From contig JAKLLA010000012.1 of the NCBI GenBank assembly GCA_023150375.1, positions 87,708-151,707 on the forward strand: a stretch of 64,000 bases of DNA, given 5' to 3'. The position numbers were made by a program, and so were the translations under genes. The number at the start of each line of letters is the position of its first letter. Within the stretch, counting starts at the first letter, position 1. The notes beneath the pieces were generated by a model. It was given only the letters and a program-made list of their open reading frames with translations. It ran no database searches and was not told the DNA's origin. This DNA is from Burkholderiaceae bacterium. GTDB lineage: Bacteria; Pseudomonadota; Gammaproteobacteria; Burkholderiales; Burkholderiaceae_C. Of the stretch, positions 34,566 to 42,534 are shown piece by piece.

Positions 34566-35570
34566 ATGGCCCTGAACGCTTCGCGTCGCCGCCTGCTGGC
34601 CTCCTCGCTGACCGCGCTGGCCATCGGGCCGGCCGCGGCCCGGGTGCTGGCCCAGCCGCCGGCGGTCTTCCCGCAGCGGCCGATCACCCTCTGGGTGCCC
34701 TGGCCGGCCGGCGGCGCCACCGACCTGACGATGCGCGTGCTCGCCGAGCTGGCCAGCCAGCGCCTCGGGCAGAAGGTCATCGTCGAGAACCGCGGCGGTG
34801 CCGGCGGTACGCTGGTGATGCCGATCCTGCAGCAGGCTGCGCCGGACGGCTACACCATCGCCCAGATGCCCCAGCCGGTGTTCCGCGCGCCGCACATGCG
34901 CCGGCTGCTGTGGGATCCGATCCGCGACACCACGCCGATCCTGCAGCTCACCGGCGTCACCTTCGGGGTGGTGGTGCCCGCCGGCAGCCCCTTCCGCCAG
35001 CTCGACGACCTGTTCGCCTGGGCGCGTGCCCATCCCGGCGAGCTGACGGTGGCCACCAACGGCGCGGGCACCACGCCGCATGTGGTGATGGACGAGCTCT
35101 TCGAGCGCCGCGGCCTGAGCTACGTGCACGTGCCCTACAAGGGCACGGCCGAGCAGATGATCGCGGTCAGCTCCGGCCAGGTGATGGTGGGGGTGAACTC
35201 CAACGGCTTCGCCCCCTTCGTCGACAACGGCCAGCTGCGCCTGCTGGTGACCTTCGGCGAGCGGCGCAGCCGGCGCTGGCCGCAGGTGCCCACGCTCGAG
35301 GAGCTGGGCCATGGCATCGTCGCCAACTCGCCCTACGGCCTGGCCGCGCCGCGCGGCACCCCGGCCGCGGTGGTGAAGGTGCTGCACGATGCCTTCAAGG
35401 CCGCACTGTTCGACCCCGCCCACCTGGCCGAACTGGCCAAGTACGACCAGGAAAGCGCCTACCTCGGCACGGAGGACTACGGCCGCGCGATGCGCGAGAC
35501 CTACGCGGCCGAGCGCCGCGTGGTCGAGCGCCTCGGCCTGGCCCGGCCGGAAAGCGCCGCCTCGCGCTGA
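34566..35570 (+). CDS. Bug-family (TctC-like) periplasmic receptor
   Basis: 334 residues. The export signal is twin-arginine-like (ASRRRLLASSLTALAIGPAAARVLA). The mature domain is a typical Bug protein: FPQRPITLWVPWPAGGATDLTMRVLAELASQRLGQKVIVENRGGAGGTLVM, PDGYTI, 'TVATNGAGTTPHVVMDELFERRGLSYVHVPYKGTAEQMIAVSSGQVMVG', 'RSRRWPQVPTLEELG'. Bug receptors bind small carboxylates and usually serve TctAB transporters; none is nearby. It begins 7 bp after the lipoprotein gene and is the last gene of the long operon starting at 27265, so it may work with that system. Confidence 0.88.
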   Translation: MALNASRRRLLASSLTALAIGPAAARVLAQPPAVFPQRPITLWVPWPAGGATDLTMRVLAELASQRLGQKVIVENRGGAGGTLVMPILQQAAPDGYTIAQMPQPVFRAPHMRRLLWDPIRDTTPILQLTGVTFGVVVPAGSPFRQLDDLFAWARAHPGELTVATNGAGTTPHVVMDELFERRGLSYVHVPYKGTAEQMIAVSSGQVMVGVNSNGFAPFVDNGQLRLLVTFGERRSRRWPQVPTLEELGHGIVANSPYGLAAPRGTPAAVVKVLHDAFKAALFDPAHLAELAKYDQESAYLGTEDYGRAMRETYAAERRVVERLGLARPESAASR

Positions 35571-35600
35571 GGGCAGGCCGCGCCCGACCGCCGCGGTGCC

Positions 35601-36698
35601 TCAGGCCAGCTCGCGCAGCGCGGCGATCACCTGGTCGGCCTGCTCCAGCGTCATGGTCGGGCCGATCGGCAGGCTCAGCAGCTGCGCGGCCATCGCCTCG
35701 GCCTGCGGCAGCCGGCCGGCGGGCCAGCCCAGGTCGGCATAGGCGCCCTGCAGGTGCGGTGGCAGCGGGTAGTGCACGCCGGTGGCGATGCCGCGCTGCT
35801 GCAGCGCCTGCGCCAGCGCGTCGCGCTGCGGATGGCGCAGCGCGAAGAGGTGCCACACCGGCTCGGCGCCCGCGCGCACCTCGGGCAGGCGCAGCCGTGG
35901 GTGGCCGGCCAGACCCGCCAGGTAGCGCGCGGCGATGCGCTGGCGCTGCGCGTTGTCGGCTTCCAGCAGTGGCAGCTTGGCGCGCAGGAAGGCCGCCTGC
36001 AGCTCGTCCAGGCGCGAATTCACGCCCACCGTCTCGTGGCGGTACTTCTGCGTCGAGCCGTAGTTGCGCAGCAGGCGCAGCCGCTCGGCCAGCCCGGCGT
36101 CGTCGGTGGTGACCGCGCCGCCGTCGCCCAGCGCCCCCAGGTTCTTGCCCGGGTAGAAGCTCCAGGCCACCAGGTCGCCGTGCGCGCCGATGCGCCGTCC
36201 CCGGTAGCGCGCGCCGTGCGCCTGCGCGGCGTCCTCGATGACGCGCAGGCCGTGCCGGCGGGCGAGGTCGAGGATCGGCGCCAGATCGGCGGGCTGGCCG
36301 TACAGGTGCACCGGCAGCACCGCGCGGCTGCGCGGCGTCAGCGCCGCCTCGAGCTGCCGCGGGTCCATCGTCATGCAGCCTTCCAGCGGCTCGACCGGCA
36401 CGATCGTCGCCCCCACCTGGGTGACCGCCAGCCAGGTGGCGATGAAGGTGTGCGAGGGCACCAGCACCTCGTCGCCCGGGCCGATGCCGCAGGCGCGCAG
36501 CGCCAGCACCAGCGCATCCAGCCCGCTGCCCACGCCCACCGCCTCGCCGGCCTGGCAGAAGGCGGCGAATTCGCGCTCGAAGGCGGCCACCTCGTCACCG
36601 AGGATGAACCAGCCGCGGTCGAGCACGCGGTCGAGCGCCTCGTGCAGCGCCCGGCGCTGGCGAAGCTGGATGGCAGGCAGGTCGAGAAAGGGAATCAT
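35601..36698 (-). CDS. FdtB-like sugar aminotransferase (DegT/DnrJ/EryC1 family)
   Basis: 365 residues from ATG 36698 (MIPFLDLPAIQLRQRRALHEALDRVLDRGWFILG). Key motifs: GSGLDALVLALRACGIGPGDEVLVPSHTFIATWLAV, IEDAAQAHGARYRGRRIG and the PLP lysine in SFYPGKNLGALGDGGAV. 'GVNSRLDELQAAFL' and 'GVHYPLPPHLQGAYADLG' are typical of enzymes that aminate 3-keto-6-deoxysugar nucleotides. The FdtA-like isomerase encoded just upstream supplies such a substrate, suggesting a 3-amino-3,6-dideoxyhexose product. It is the last gene of the leftward nucleotide-sugar operon. Confidence 0.85.
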   Translation of the reverse strand: MIPFLDLPAIQLRQRRALHEALDRVLDRGWFILGDEVAAFEREFAAFCQAGEAVGVGSGLDALVLALRACGIGPGDEVLVPSHTFIATWLAVTQVGATIVPVEPLEGCMTMDPRQLEAALTPRSRAVLPVHLYGQPADLAPILDLARRHGLRVIEDAAQAHGARYRGRRIGAHGDLVAWSFYPGKNLGALGDGGAVTTDDAGLAERLRLLRNYGSTQKYRHETVGVNSRLDELQAAFLRAKLPLLEADNAQRQRIAARYLAGLAGHPRLRLPEVRAGAEPVWHLFALRHPQRDALAQALQQRGIATGVHYPLPPHLQGAYADLGWPAGRLPQAEAMAAQLLSLPIGPTMTLEQADQVIAALRELA

Positions 36699-36818
36699 CG
36701 GGGCATCGGGGCCGTCCAGGCCGGGGATTGGCAGGGCAGAAATCGGAGCCGGAGCCGGGGCCGGGGCCGCAGCCGCAGTGCGGCGCTGCAGCCTGCGTGG
36801 CAGGACCGGCCCCACCGC

Positions 36819-37376
36819 TCAGGCGCGCCAGCGCGCGCGCATGAACTCGGCGTAGTCGCGGTAGTAGTCGGCCTCGTCGTACCGGTTCGAGGCGATCACC
36901 ATGCACACCGAGCCGGAAGAGAAGTTGTCCAGCTCGCGCCAGATCATCGGGCAGACGTACAGGCCGTAGTTCGAGCGGGCCAGGTGCACGCGGCGGCGGT
37001 GGCGGCCGTCGTCGAGCAGCACGTCGAAGCTGCCCGACATCGCGATGATGAGCTGGCGCAGCTCCTTGTGCGCATGCCCGCCGCGCTCGGAGCCGCCCGG
37101 CACGTCGTAGAGGTAGTAGACCCGCTCGATGGCGAAGGGCACGTGCACCTCCGACTCGATGAACGACAGGTTGCCGCGCGGATCGTGCACCTTGGGCAGG
37201 TCGATCATGCGGCAGGCCGCCAGGCTGCCGCGGGCCTGCATCCAGTCGGCCGCGACGCCGGCGTCGTCGCCGGCCTGCCGCGGTGGTGGCGGCACCGAGT
37301 AGAGCGAGCGGTTGTGCAGCGCCCGGGCCTCGACGGGCGGGCGCGGCGGCAGGGGGGCGGCGGTCGGTTCAGGCAT
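36819..37376 (-). CDS. FdtA/WxcM-like sugar-nucleotide 3,4-ketoisomerase
   Basis: 185 residues from ATG 37376, which overlaps the upstream stop by 8 bp; this suggests coupling, though a shorter start near residue 49 is possible. The cupin domain (about 60-180) shows RMIDLPKVHDPRGNLSFIESEVHVPFAIERVYYLYDVPGGSERGGHAHKELRQLIIAMSGSFDVLLDDG and 'NYGLYVCPMIWRELDNFSSGSVCMVIASNRYDEADYYRDY'. These are the FdtA/QdtA signatures, with the catalytic His pair in GGHAHKE. The enzyme moves the keto group of a 4-keto-6-deoxyhexose nucleotide from C4 to C3. The first about 55 residues, Pro/Ala-rich, are not part of the domain. Confidence 0.83.
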   Translation of the reverse strand: MPEPTAAPLPPRPPVEARALHNRSLYSVPPPPRQAGDDAGVAADWMQARGSLAACRMIDLPKVHDPRGNLSFIESEVHVPFAIERVYYLYDVPGGSERGGHAHKELRQLIIAMSGSFDVLLDDGRHRRRVHLARSNYGLYVCPMIWRELDNFSSGSVCMVIASNRYDEADYYRDYAEFMRARWRA

Positions 37377-38190
37377 GGGGCAGGCTCCGGCCAGGGGTGA
37401 AGAAGGGGGCAGGCGCCGCTGCGGCGGGCGCGGGGGCCTCCAGGCGCAGGCAGGCACCGGCGGCCAGATGGGGGGCGCGCAGCGTGGCGACGATCGCCGC
37501 AGCGGCATCGGCGGGGTCGCGCAGCTGGGGGCGGCGGGCGACGAAGTCGGCGGCGTGGCGCAGGTCGCCCGGCGCGGCACCGCGCAGCTGTGCCTGCATG
37601 CCGGTGTCCAGCGCACCGGGGTCCAGGCAGACCGGCACGAAGGGGTGGCGCTCGTCCTGCTGCTCGGCGGCGAGCACGCGCATGAACTGCTCCATGCCGG
37701 CCTTGGCCGCGGCGTAGAGCGACAGCCCGGGGTGCGGCCGATGCGCGGCCGCACTGCTGATCTGCGCCAGCACCTTGCGCCCCGGCGTGTCCTGCAACTG
37801 GGCCTGGATGGCTGCGATCCACGCGATGGCGCCGGCCAGATTGGTCGCCAGGCTGTCCTGCACGGCGTGCGGGGGCTGCCGCCAGGCCGGCCCGATGGGC
37901 TGCAGCGTGGCGGCGTTGTTCAGCACGATCAGGTCGATCGGTGCGCTGTGGTCCAGACCCTGCAGCGCGGTCCGGACCGCCCCGGCGGCCTGCTCGGGGC
38001 GGGCCAGGTCGAGCGCCACCGCATCGGGGCCGCAGGCCCGGCGCGAGAACTCGACGACCCGAAAGCCCTCGCGTCCAAGCGCCGCCTTCAGGGCCGCGCC
38101 GAGCCCGCGCGAGGCTCCGCTGAGCAGCGCCAGGCGCGGCGCGTCAGGAAGGTCGAGCGGAAGGTCTGGCGGCAATGTCCCCGGCGGCAT
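37369..38190 (-). CDS. Short-chain dehydrogenase/reductase in nucleotide-sugar operon
   Basis: 273 residues from ATG 38190; the frame extends further up only through a TTG codon. The nucleotide site is LSGASRGLGAALKAAL, the NNAAT motif follows (LIVLNNAATLQPIG), and the catalytic Ser and YxxxK are in ISSAAAHRPHPGLSLYAAAKAGME. The sequence ends in an Ala/Pro-rich stretch. The closest named pattern I see is the BenD/YwfD-like classical SDR group; the substrate is not clear. Within this operon it may reduce a keto sugar or a modified side chain. Confidence 0.75.
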   Translation of the reverse strand: MPPGTLPPDLPLDLPDAPRLALLSGASRGLGAALKAALGREGFRVVEFSRRACGPDAVALDLARPEQAAGAVRTALQGLDHSAPIDLIVLNNAATLQPIGPAWRQPPHAVQDSLATNLAGAIAWIAAIQAQLQDTPGRKVLAQISSAAAHRPHPGLSLYAAAKAGMEQFMRVLAAEQQDERHPFVPVCLDPGALDTGMQAQLRGAAPGDLRHAADFVARRPQLRDPADAAAAIVATLRAPHLAAGACLRLEAPAPAAAAPAPFFTPGRSLPHA

Positions 38191-38256
38191 GGCGCTTGCG
38201 TGCACCGACCGGGTCGGCACATCGTGTGATGAAGTTCGCACAATGTTACATGCCAA

Positions 38257-39579
38257 TCACGCAAAGCGGCGAAATACCGGCTGAACCGGGCGCCCCTCCA
38301 GGAAACGCCCGACGCCGCCGTCGAGGGCCTGGGCGTAGACCGCCAGCGCCTGCGCGACCGCCTCCACGGTGCGGTCGATGTCGGCCTCGGAGTGCGACCA
38401 GCTCACCACGAAGGAGGGCGCCAGGATGCCGTGGCGCACCAGCTCCTGCATGAACAGCGTGCGCAGCGGCTGGCTGGGCTGCCCCTGGGCGTCGCGGGTG
38501 GTGAAGAGCAGGTTGCAGTCGCGGCTGACCACGCCGACCTGGGCGCCCAGGCCGGCGGCGGCTGCGGCCTGGGCGACGCCCTCGCGCAGCCGGCGGCCGC
38601 GCGCATACAACGTGTCGACCACCGGATGCTCGCGGTAGAAGCGCATCGTGGCGATCGCCGCGGCCAGCTCGTGGGTCTGCGCACCGTGGGTGGTGGACAA
38701 CAGGAAGACGCGCTCGCGGTCGTGGTCGAAGCCGCCCAGGCGCATGAATTCGCGCCGCCCGGCCAGTGCCGACACCGAGAAGCCGTTCGCCAGGGCCTTG
38801 CCGAAGGTGGCCAGGTCCGGCGTCACGCCGTAGGCGCCCTGCGCGCCGCCCAGGTGCCAGCGAAAGCCGGTGATCATCTCGTCGAACACCAGCAGCGCGC
38901 CGTGCGCATGGCAGGTGTCCTTGACCCACTGCAGGTAGCCGGGCTCGGGCTCGTCCAGCCGGGCGGCCTCCATCAGCACGCAGGCGATCTGCCCGGGGTG
39001 GGCTGCGAACAGGGCCTCGAGCGCGGCGCGGTCCTGGTAGGCGAAGCGGTGCACCAGCCGCGGCACGGCCGCCGGAATGCCCGCGGGCATGTCCACCGTG
39101 CCGATGAACCAGTCGCCGGTGGAGAAGAAGGGGTGGTCGGCGCAGATGGCCACCTGCTCGCGTCCGGTGGCCGCGCGCGCCAGCCGCAGCGCGCCGTCCA
39201 CCGCGTGCGAGCCGTCCTTGCAGAACTTCACCATCTCGGCGCCGGGGATCAGCGACAGCAGTGTCTCCGCGCATTCCAGCTCGACCGGCGCCGGGCGGGT
39301 GAAGTTGATGCCGTGCTGCAGCTGCCGCGCCGCGGCTTCCACCACCGGCGCGAAGGCGTGGCCCAGCGTCACCGCGCGCAGTCCCATGCCGTACTCGATG
39401 TACTCGCGTCCGTCGACGTCCCAGGCATGGCAGCCCTGGCCGCGCACGATGAAGGGCGGGGCGTTCTCGGGAAACTGGTCGTCGCCCTTGGCGTAGGTGT
39501 GGGCGCCGCCGGGGATGAGCAGGTGGGCGCGCCGTTGCATGCGGCGGGCCAGTTCGGAGACGGGCAGGGCTGCGGTCAT
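38257..39579 (-). CDS. Class III aminotransferase (glutamate-1-semialdehyde-aminomutase-like)
   Basis: 440 residues. It opens LARRMQRRAHLLIPGGAHTYAKGDDQFPENAPPFIVRGQGCHAWDVDGREYIEYGMGLRAVTLGHA, then 'GAEMVKFCKDGSHAVDGALRLARAATGRE', 'LLVFDEMITGFRWHLGGAQGAYGVTPDLATFGKALANGF' (PLP lysine in FGK) and 'THGAQTHELAAAIATM'. It resembles HemL, but haem aminomutases are cytoplasmic housekeeping enzymes not set among sugar genes. Members of this branch in LPS/EPS loci aminate sugars or glycan-linked acids. It overlaps no neighbour; a 63-bp gap separates it from the PIG-L gene upstream. Confidence 0.8.
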   Translation of the reverse strand: MTAALPVSELARRMQRRAHLLIPGGAHTYAKGDDQFPENAPPFIVRGQGCHAWDVDGREYIEYGMGLRAVTLGHAFAPVVEAAARQLQHGINFTRPAPVELECAETLLSLIPGAEMVKFCKDGSHAVDGALRLARAATGREQVAICADHPFFSTGDWFIGTVDMPAGIPAAVPRLVHRFAYQDRAALEALFAAHPGQIACVLMEAARLDEPEPGYLQWVKDTCHAHGALLVFDEMITGFRWHLGGAQGAYGVTPDLATFGKALANGFSVSALAGRREFMRLGGFDHDRERVFLLSTTHGAQTHELAAAIATMRFYREHPVVDTLYARGRRLREGVAQAAAAAGLGAQVGVVSRDCNLLFTTRDAQGQPSQPLRTLFMQELVRHGILAPSFVVSWSHSEADIDRTVEAVAQALAVYAQALDGGVGRFLEGRPVQPVFRRFA

Positions 39580-39642
39580 CGCGGGGGTCTCTCCTGAGGG
39601 TGGGTCGCGGTGCCCGCGACGCCCCCCGGTCCCCGGAGCGCG

Positions 39643-40302
39643 CTACAGCACCGCCTTGCGCAGGTACAGGCCTTCGGCCCGGCCGCTCTCGGCCCGGCAC
39701 TCGATGCCGCGCAGTGCCATCAGACCTTCGAAGGTCGCGGCGCTGAACCAGTCCTTCGATCGCTGGCTGCCGAAATGCCCGAGCAGGTGCTGCACCTTGC
39801 GCGCAGCGATCTCCCCCGGCAGCGGCACGTAGGCGTTCGGTTGGCCGAGGTCACCCTCGTATTTCGGTATCTCGTACTCGAACATGAGCTGGTTGCGCCA
39901 GGTCTGCCAGCTCAGTTCGGCCACCGTGCGGTGGTCCTGGTGGCGGTCCTCCAGCCGGTGCGTCAGCACGACATCCGGCTGCACCCGCTGCGACAGGTCC
40001 CGCAGGAACGCCTTGAGCCGCTCGAACTCCAGCGGGAAGTGCGCGTCGCGGAAGTCGCCGATCACGATCTCCCGTTTCGCGGCGCCGCACAGCAGGGCCT
40101 GCGCGCTGCGTCGGGCCTCCTCGGCGCGCTCGCCCGCGGCGCTCAGTACCACCCAGGTGACCTCCACCGGCGCGTACGCCTCCAGCCAGCGCAGCAGCGT
40201 GCCGCCGCAGCCGATCTCGAGGTCGTCGCTGTGCGCGCCCAGGCAGAGCAGCTTCAGCGCGCCGGATTCCCGCCGGTCGCGCCCCAGGGTGAGTGGCAGC
40301 AT
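39643..40302 (-). CDS. PIG-L/LmbE-family deacetylase
   Basis: 219 residues. The zinc site is seen in LLCLGAHSDDLEIGCGGTLLRW (AHxDDxE; Ser replaces the usual Pro) and in THRLEDRHQDHRTVAELSW (HxxDH). 'VPLPGEIAARKVQHLLGHFGSQRSKDWFSAATFEGLMALRGIECRAESGRAEGLY' is the ending typical of the sugar-cluster branch. Such enzymes remove acetyl groups from N-acetylated sugars or sugar nucleotides. Located between the cytidylyltransferase and aminotransferase genes, it probably acts on an operon product. Its specificity cannot be read from sequence. Confidence 0.82.
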   Translation of the reverse strand: MLPLTLGRDRRESGALKLLCLGAHSDDLEIGCGGTLLRWLEAYAPVEVTWVVLSAAGERAEEARRSAQALLCGAAKREIVIGDFRDAHFPLEFERLKAFLRDLSQRVQPDVVLTHRLEDRHQDHRTVAELSWQTWRNQLMFEYEIPKYEGDLGQPNAYVPLPGEIAARKVQHLLGHFGSQRSKDWFSAATFEGLMALRGIECRAESGRAEGLYLRKAVL

Positions 40303-40315
40303 GCCTGCGTCCCCC

Positions 40316-41176
40316 TCAGGCGCGGCGGCGCCGCTGGTCCAGGTGCGTGACCGAGTGGGCTGCCTCCTGGATGATGGTGGTCGGCTCGACCACGTCGTCG
40401 TCGTGCTTCCAGACCATCCAGGGGCAGTCGCCGCGGCCCTCCATGCGGTCGAAGCCGATCTTGTCCTTGAAGGTGTCCATGGCCTGCCAGAAGCCGCGGT
40501 AGCGGAAGGTGCCGAGCTTGCGGTCGGCGATCAGGCGCTGGAAGGGGCGCTCGACCAGCTCGTCGCCGTCCTCGAGGTAGTCGAAGATCTCCCGGCGCAG
40601 GCAGAAGAAGCCGGCGTTGATCCAGAAGCCGGCGTCGGTCATCGGGCCGAAGGCGGTGACCACGCCGTCCTCGTCGCCGTGCAGGGCATGGAAGCTCTGC
40701 GGTGACGGGGTGGCCATGAAGCTGGCCACCGTCCCCTTGCGGCGGAACTCGGCGATGTGCGCATCCAGCGGCAGGTCGCTCAGGGCGTCGGCGTAGTTGG
40801 CCAGGAACTCCTCGTCCTCGCCCAGGTACTTGCGCACCCGCTGCAGGCGCTGGCCGATGTTGGCGTGCAGACCGGTGTCCACGAAGGTGATGCGCCAGTC
40901 GGCGATGTCGCTCTTGATCAGGCTGACGGTGCGCCCGCCGTTGCTGAGCACGAAGTCGTTGGACAGCGCCTCGTTGTAGTTCAGGAAGTACTCGCGGATC
41001 ATGTCGCCGCGGTAGCCCAGCGCGAGGATGAACTCGGTGTGGCCGAAGTGCGCGTAGTAGCGCATCAGGTGCCAGATGATGGGCCGCACGCCGATGTTGA
41101 CCAGCGGCTTGGGGATGGTGTCGGAGTGCTCGCGCAAGCGCGTGCCCAGGCCGCCGCAGAACAGCACGACTTTCAT
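40316..41176 (-). CDS. rfbF: Glucose-1-phosphate cytidylyltransferase RfbF
   Basis: 286 residues from ATG 41176. The nucleotide site MKVVLFCGGLGTRLREHSDTIPKPLVNIGVRPIIWHLMRYYAHFGH is the RfbF signature. 'ALGYRGDMIREYFLNYNEALSNDFVLS', 'ADALSDLPLDAHI', 'FWINAGFFCLRREIFDYLEDGDELVERPFQRLIADRKLGTFRYRGFWQAMDTFKDK' follow. It makes CDP-glucose from CTP and glucose-1-phosphate, the first step toward CDP-6-deoxysugars. It is about 30 residues longer than most RfbF at the C-terminus. Its ATG overlaps the stop of the upstream gene (ATGA). Confidence 0.94.
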   Translation of the reverse strand: MKVVLFCGGLGTRLREHSDTIPKPLVNIGVRPIIWHLMRYYAHFGHTEFILALGYRGDMIREYFLNYNEALSNDFVLSNGGRTVSLIKSDIADWRITFVDTGLHANIGQRLQRVRKYLGEDEEFLANYADALSDLPLDAHIAEFRRKGTVASFMATPSPQSFHALHGDEDGVVTAFGPMTDAGFWINAGFFCLRREIFDYLEDGDELVERPFQRLIADRKLGTFRYRGFWQAMDTFKDKIGFDRMEGRGDCPWMVWKHDDDVVEPTTIIQEAAHSVTHLDQRRRRA

Positions 41177-42534
41177 GGCGAAGTCCCTTCTTCTTCGGGT
41201 TGCATGGAGGGGGGGGCGTCGGCCGGCGCCAGCAGGCCGGCCTCGTGCAGCGCCCGGGCCGCACGCGCCAGCAGCGGCAGCGGCAGCTTCGAGCGCGCGG
41301 CGATGTGGATCAGGTCGTGGCGGCCGTCGCTCTGGTTGAGCAGCCACAGCAGTGCATGCTCGAACTGGCCGGGCCCGGCGCCACCGGTGAGCCCGTACAG
41401 CCCGCGCTTGCCCAGGCGGGGCTCGCCCTTGGGGCTGAGGTTGCGCCAGGGCTGGTTGGCGTCGATGGCGTCGACCAGTGCGGCCAGGCACTGCAGCGAG
41501 CCGGCCAGCGCCTCGGGACGCACGAAGTCCAGGTCGTCGGCGCTGCTGTGGTACTCGGGGTAGGCCGCGTTCGGGCTGCGCGTCAGCCGCCCGAACGGCA
41601 GGTCGAAGCCGGGCGAGCAGAACTGCCGCTCGTCGTAGCCGTAGGGCTCGAAGTCGACCAGTCGGCCGCCCGCGGCCGGCACGATCAGCTCGGCGGCGCG
41701 GTCGGGCAGGGCGTTGCCGCGGCGGCTGCGCTTGTAGGTCAGCGCACCCGCATCACCGAGCAGGCCGATCACCAGGCCGGCGCGGATGCGCGGCAGCTCG
41801 GCCTCGTGCCGGGCCAGCCAGGTCAGCGCGCCGATGGTGCCGGGCGCGAAGACGAAGCGCCAGCTCAGCCGCGGCTTCGGGCCGGCGCGCAGCTCGCGCG
41901 CCAGCGCGGCCGCCGCGGCGATGCCGGTGAGGTTGTCGTTGGCCAGGCCGGGGTGGCAGACGTGGGTGTAGACCACCGCCTCGTCCTCCGTCTCGCCCGG
42001 CACGCGGCATTCCGCGTAGGTCAGGTGGCCGGGTGCCAGCGTGCTGTCGATGACGACGTCGAAGGGGCCTTCGCCGCATGCCGCCAGGGCGTCGCGCTGG
42101 CGCTGGCTGAGGCAGAAGCCCCAGGTCTCGCGGTAGTAGCTGGTGCGGTAGGGGATTGCATCCGGCTGGTCGGGCAGCGAGTGCAGGTGCGGCTCCAGCT
42201 CGGCGCGGCTCAGGCGCGCGCGCAGCGGCGTGGAGTAGCTGACCAGGTGCAGGCTGTGCGCGCGCAGGTCCACCAGCCGGCGGCCGGTGGCGACCTCGGT
42301 GATGTGAGCTTCGCGCACGTTCCACTCCTGGGGCACCTCCCAGTCGAAGGCGGGTGTGCCGCTGGGCACCTCGTGCCGGGTGAGCGGAATCCAGGCCTCG
42401 ACGCCATCCAGGGTGCGGCGCACGCCGTTGCCGGTGATGCTGCGCACGAGCGGGAAGAGCTCGCGCATCAGGGCGAAGGCGTCGGCGGCCACCGCGGCGG
42501 CGCGCTCGGGCTGCTGCAGGGCCTCGAGCGGCAT
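41173..42534 (-). CDS. DUF4910 aminopeptidase-like protein
   Basis: 453 residues, overlapping both neighbours by ATGA-type junctions. The DUF4910 layout is clear: LMRELFPLVRSITGNGVRRTLDGVEAWIPLTRHEVPSGTPAFDWEVPQEWNVREAHI. A metallopeptidase-like domain follows: 'VVYTHVCHPGLANDNLTGIAAAAALARELR', 'WRFVFAPGTIGALTWLARHE', 'DERQFCSPGFDLPFGRLTRSPNAAYPEYHSSADDLDFV'. The His, Asp, Glu and His positions of an M28-like zinc site appear kept. A winged-helix-like tail (HDLIHIAARSKLPLPLLARAARALHEAGLL) ends it. Such proteins occur inside sugar-nucleotide loci of many bacteria; their reaction is unknown. An amide-cleaving role on a modified sugar is possible. Confidence 0.8.
   Translation of the reverse strand: MPLEALQQPERAAAVAADAFALMRELFPLVRSITGNGVRRTLDGVEAWIPLTRHEVPSGTPAFDWEVPQEWNVREAHITEVATGRRLVDLRAHSLHLVSYSTPLRARLSRAELEPHLHSLPDQPDAIPYRTSYYRETWGFCLSQRQRDALAACGEGPFDVVIDSTLAPGHLTYAECRVPGETEDEAVVYTHVCHPGLANDNLTGIAAAAALARELRAGPKPRLSWRFVFAPGTIGALTWLARHEAELPRIRAGLVIGLLGDAGALTYKRSRRGNALPDRAAELIVPAAGGRLVDFEPYGYDERQFCSPGFDLPFGRLTRSPNAAYPEYHSSADDLDFVRPEALAGSLQCLAALVDAIDANQPWRNLSPKGEPRLGKRGLYGLTGGAGPGQFEHALLWLLNQSDGRHDLIHIAARSKLPLPLLARAARALHEAGLLAPADAPPSMQPEEEGTSP

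Noticed and set aside
38191..38256. Longer N-terminus for the SDR from a TTG codon at 38256
   Set aside because: TTG is rare, no ribosome-binding site is near, and the added residues do not belong to the SDR fold. ATG 38190 was preferred.
38257..39579. Haem-synthesis enzyme HemL
   Set aside because: It resembles HemL at the fold level, but its surroundings and several segments fit the aminotransferases found in polysaccharide loci; no haem genes are near.
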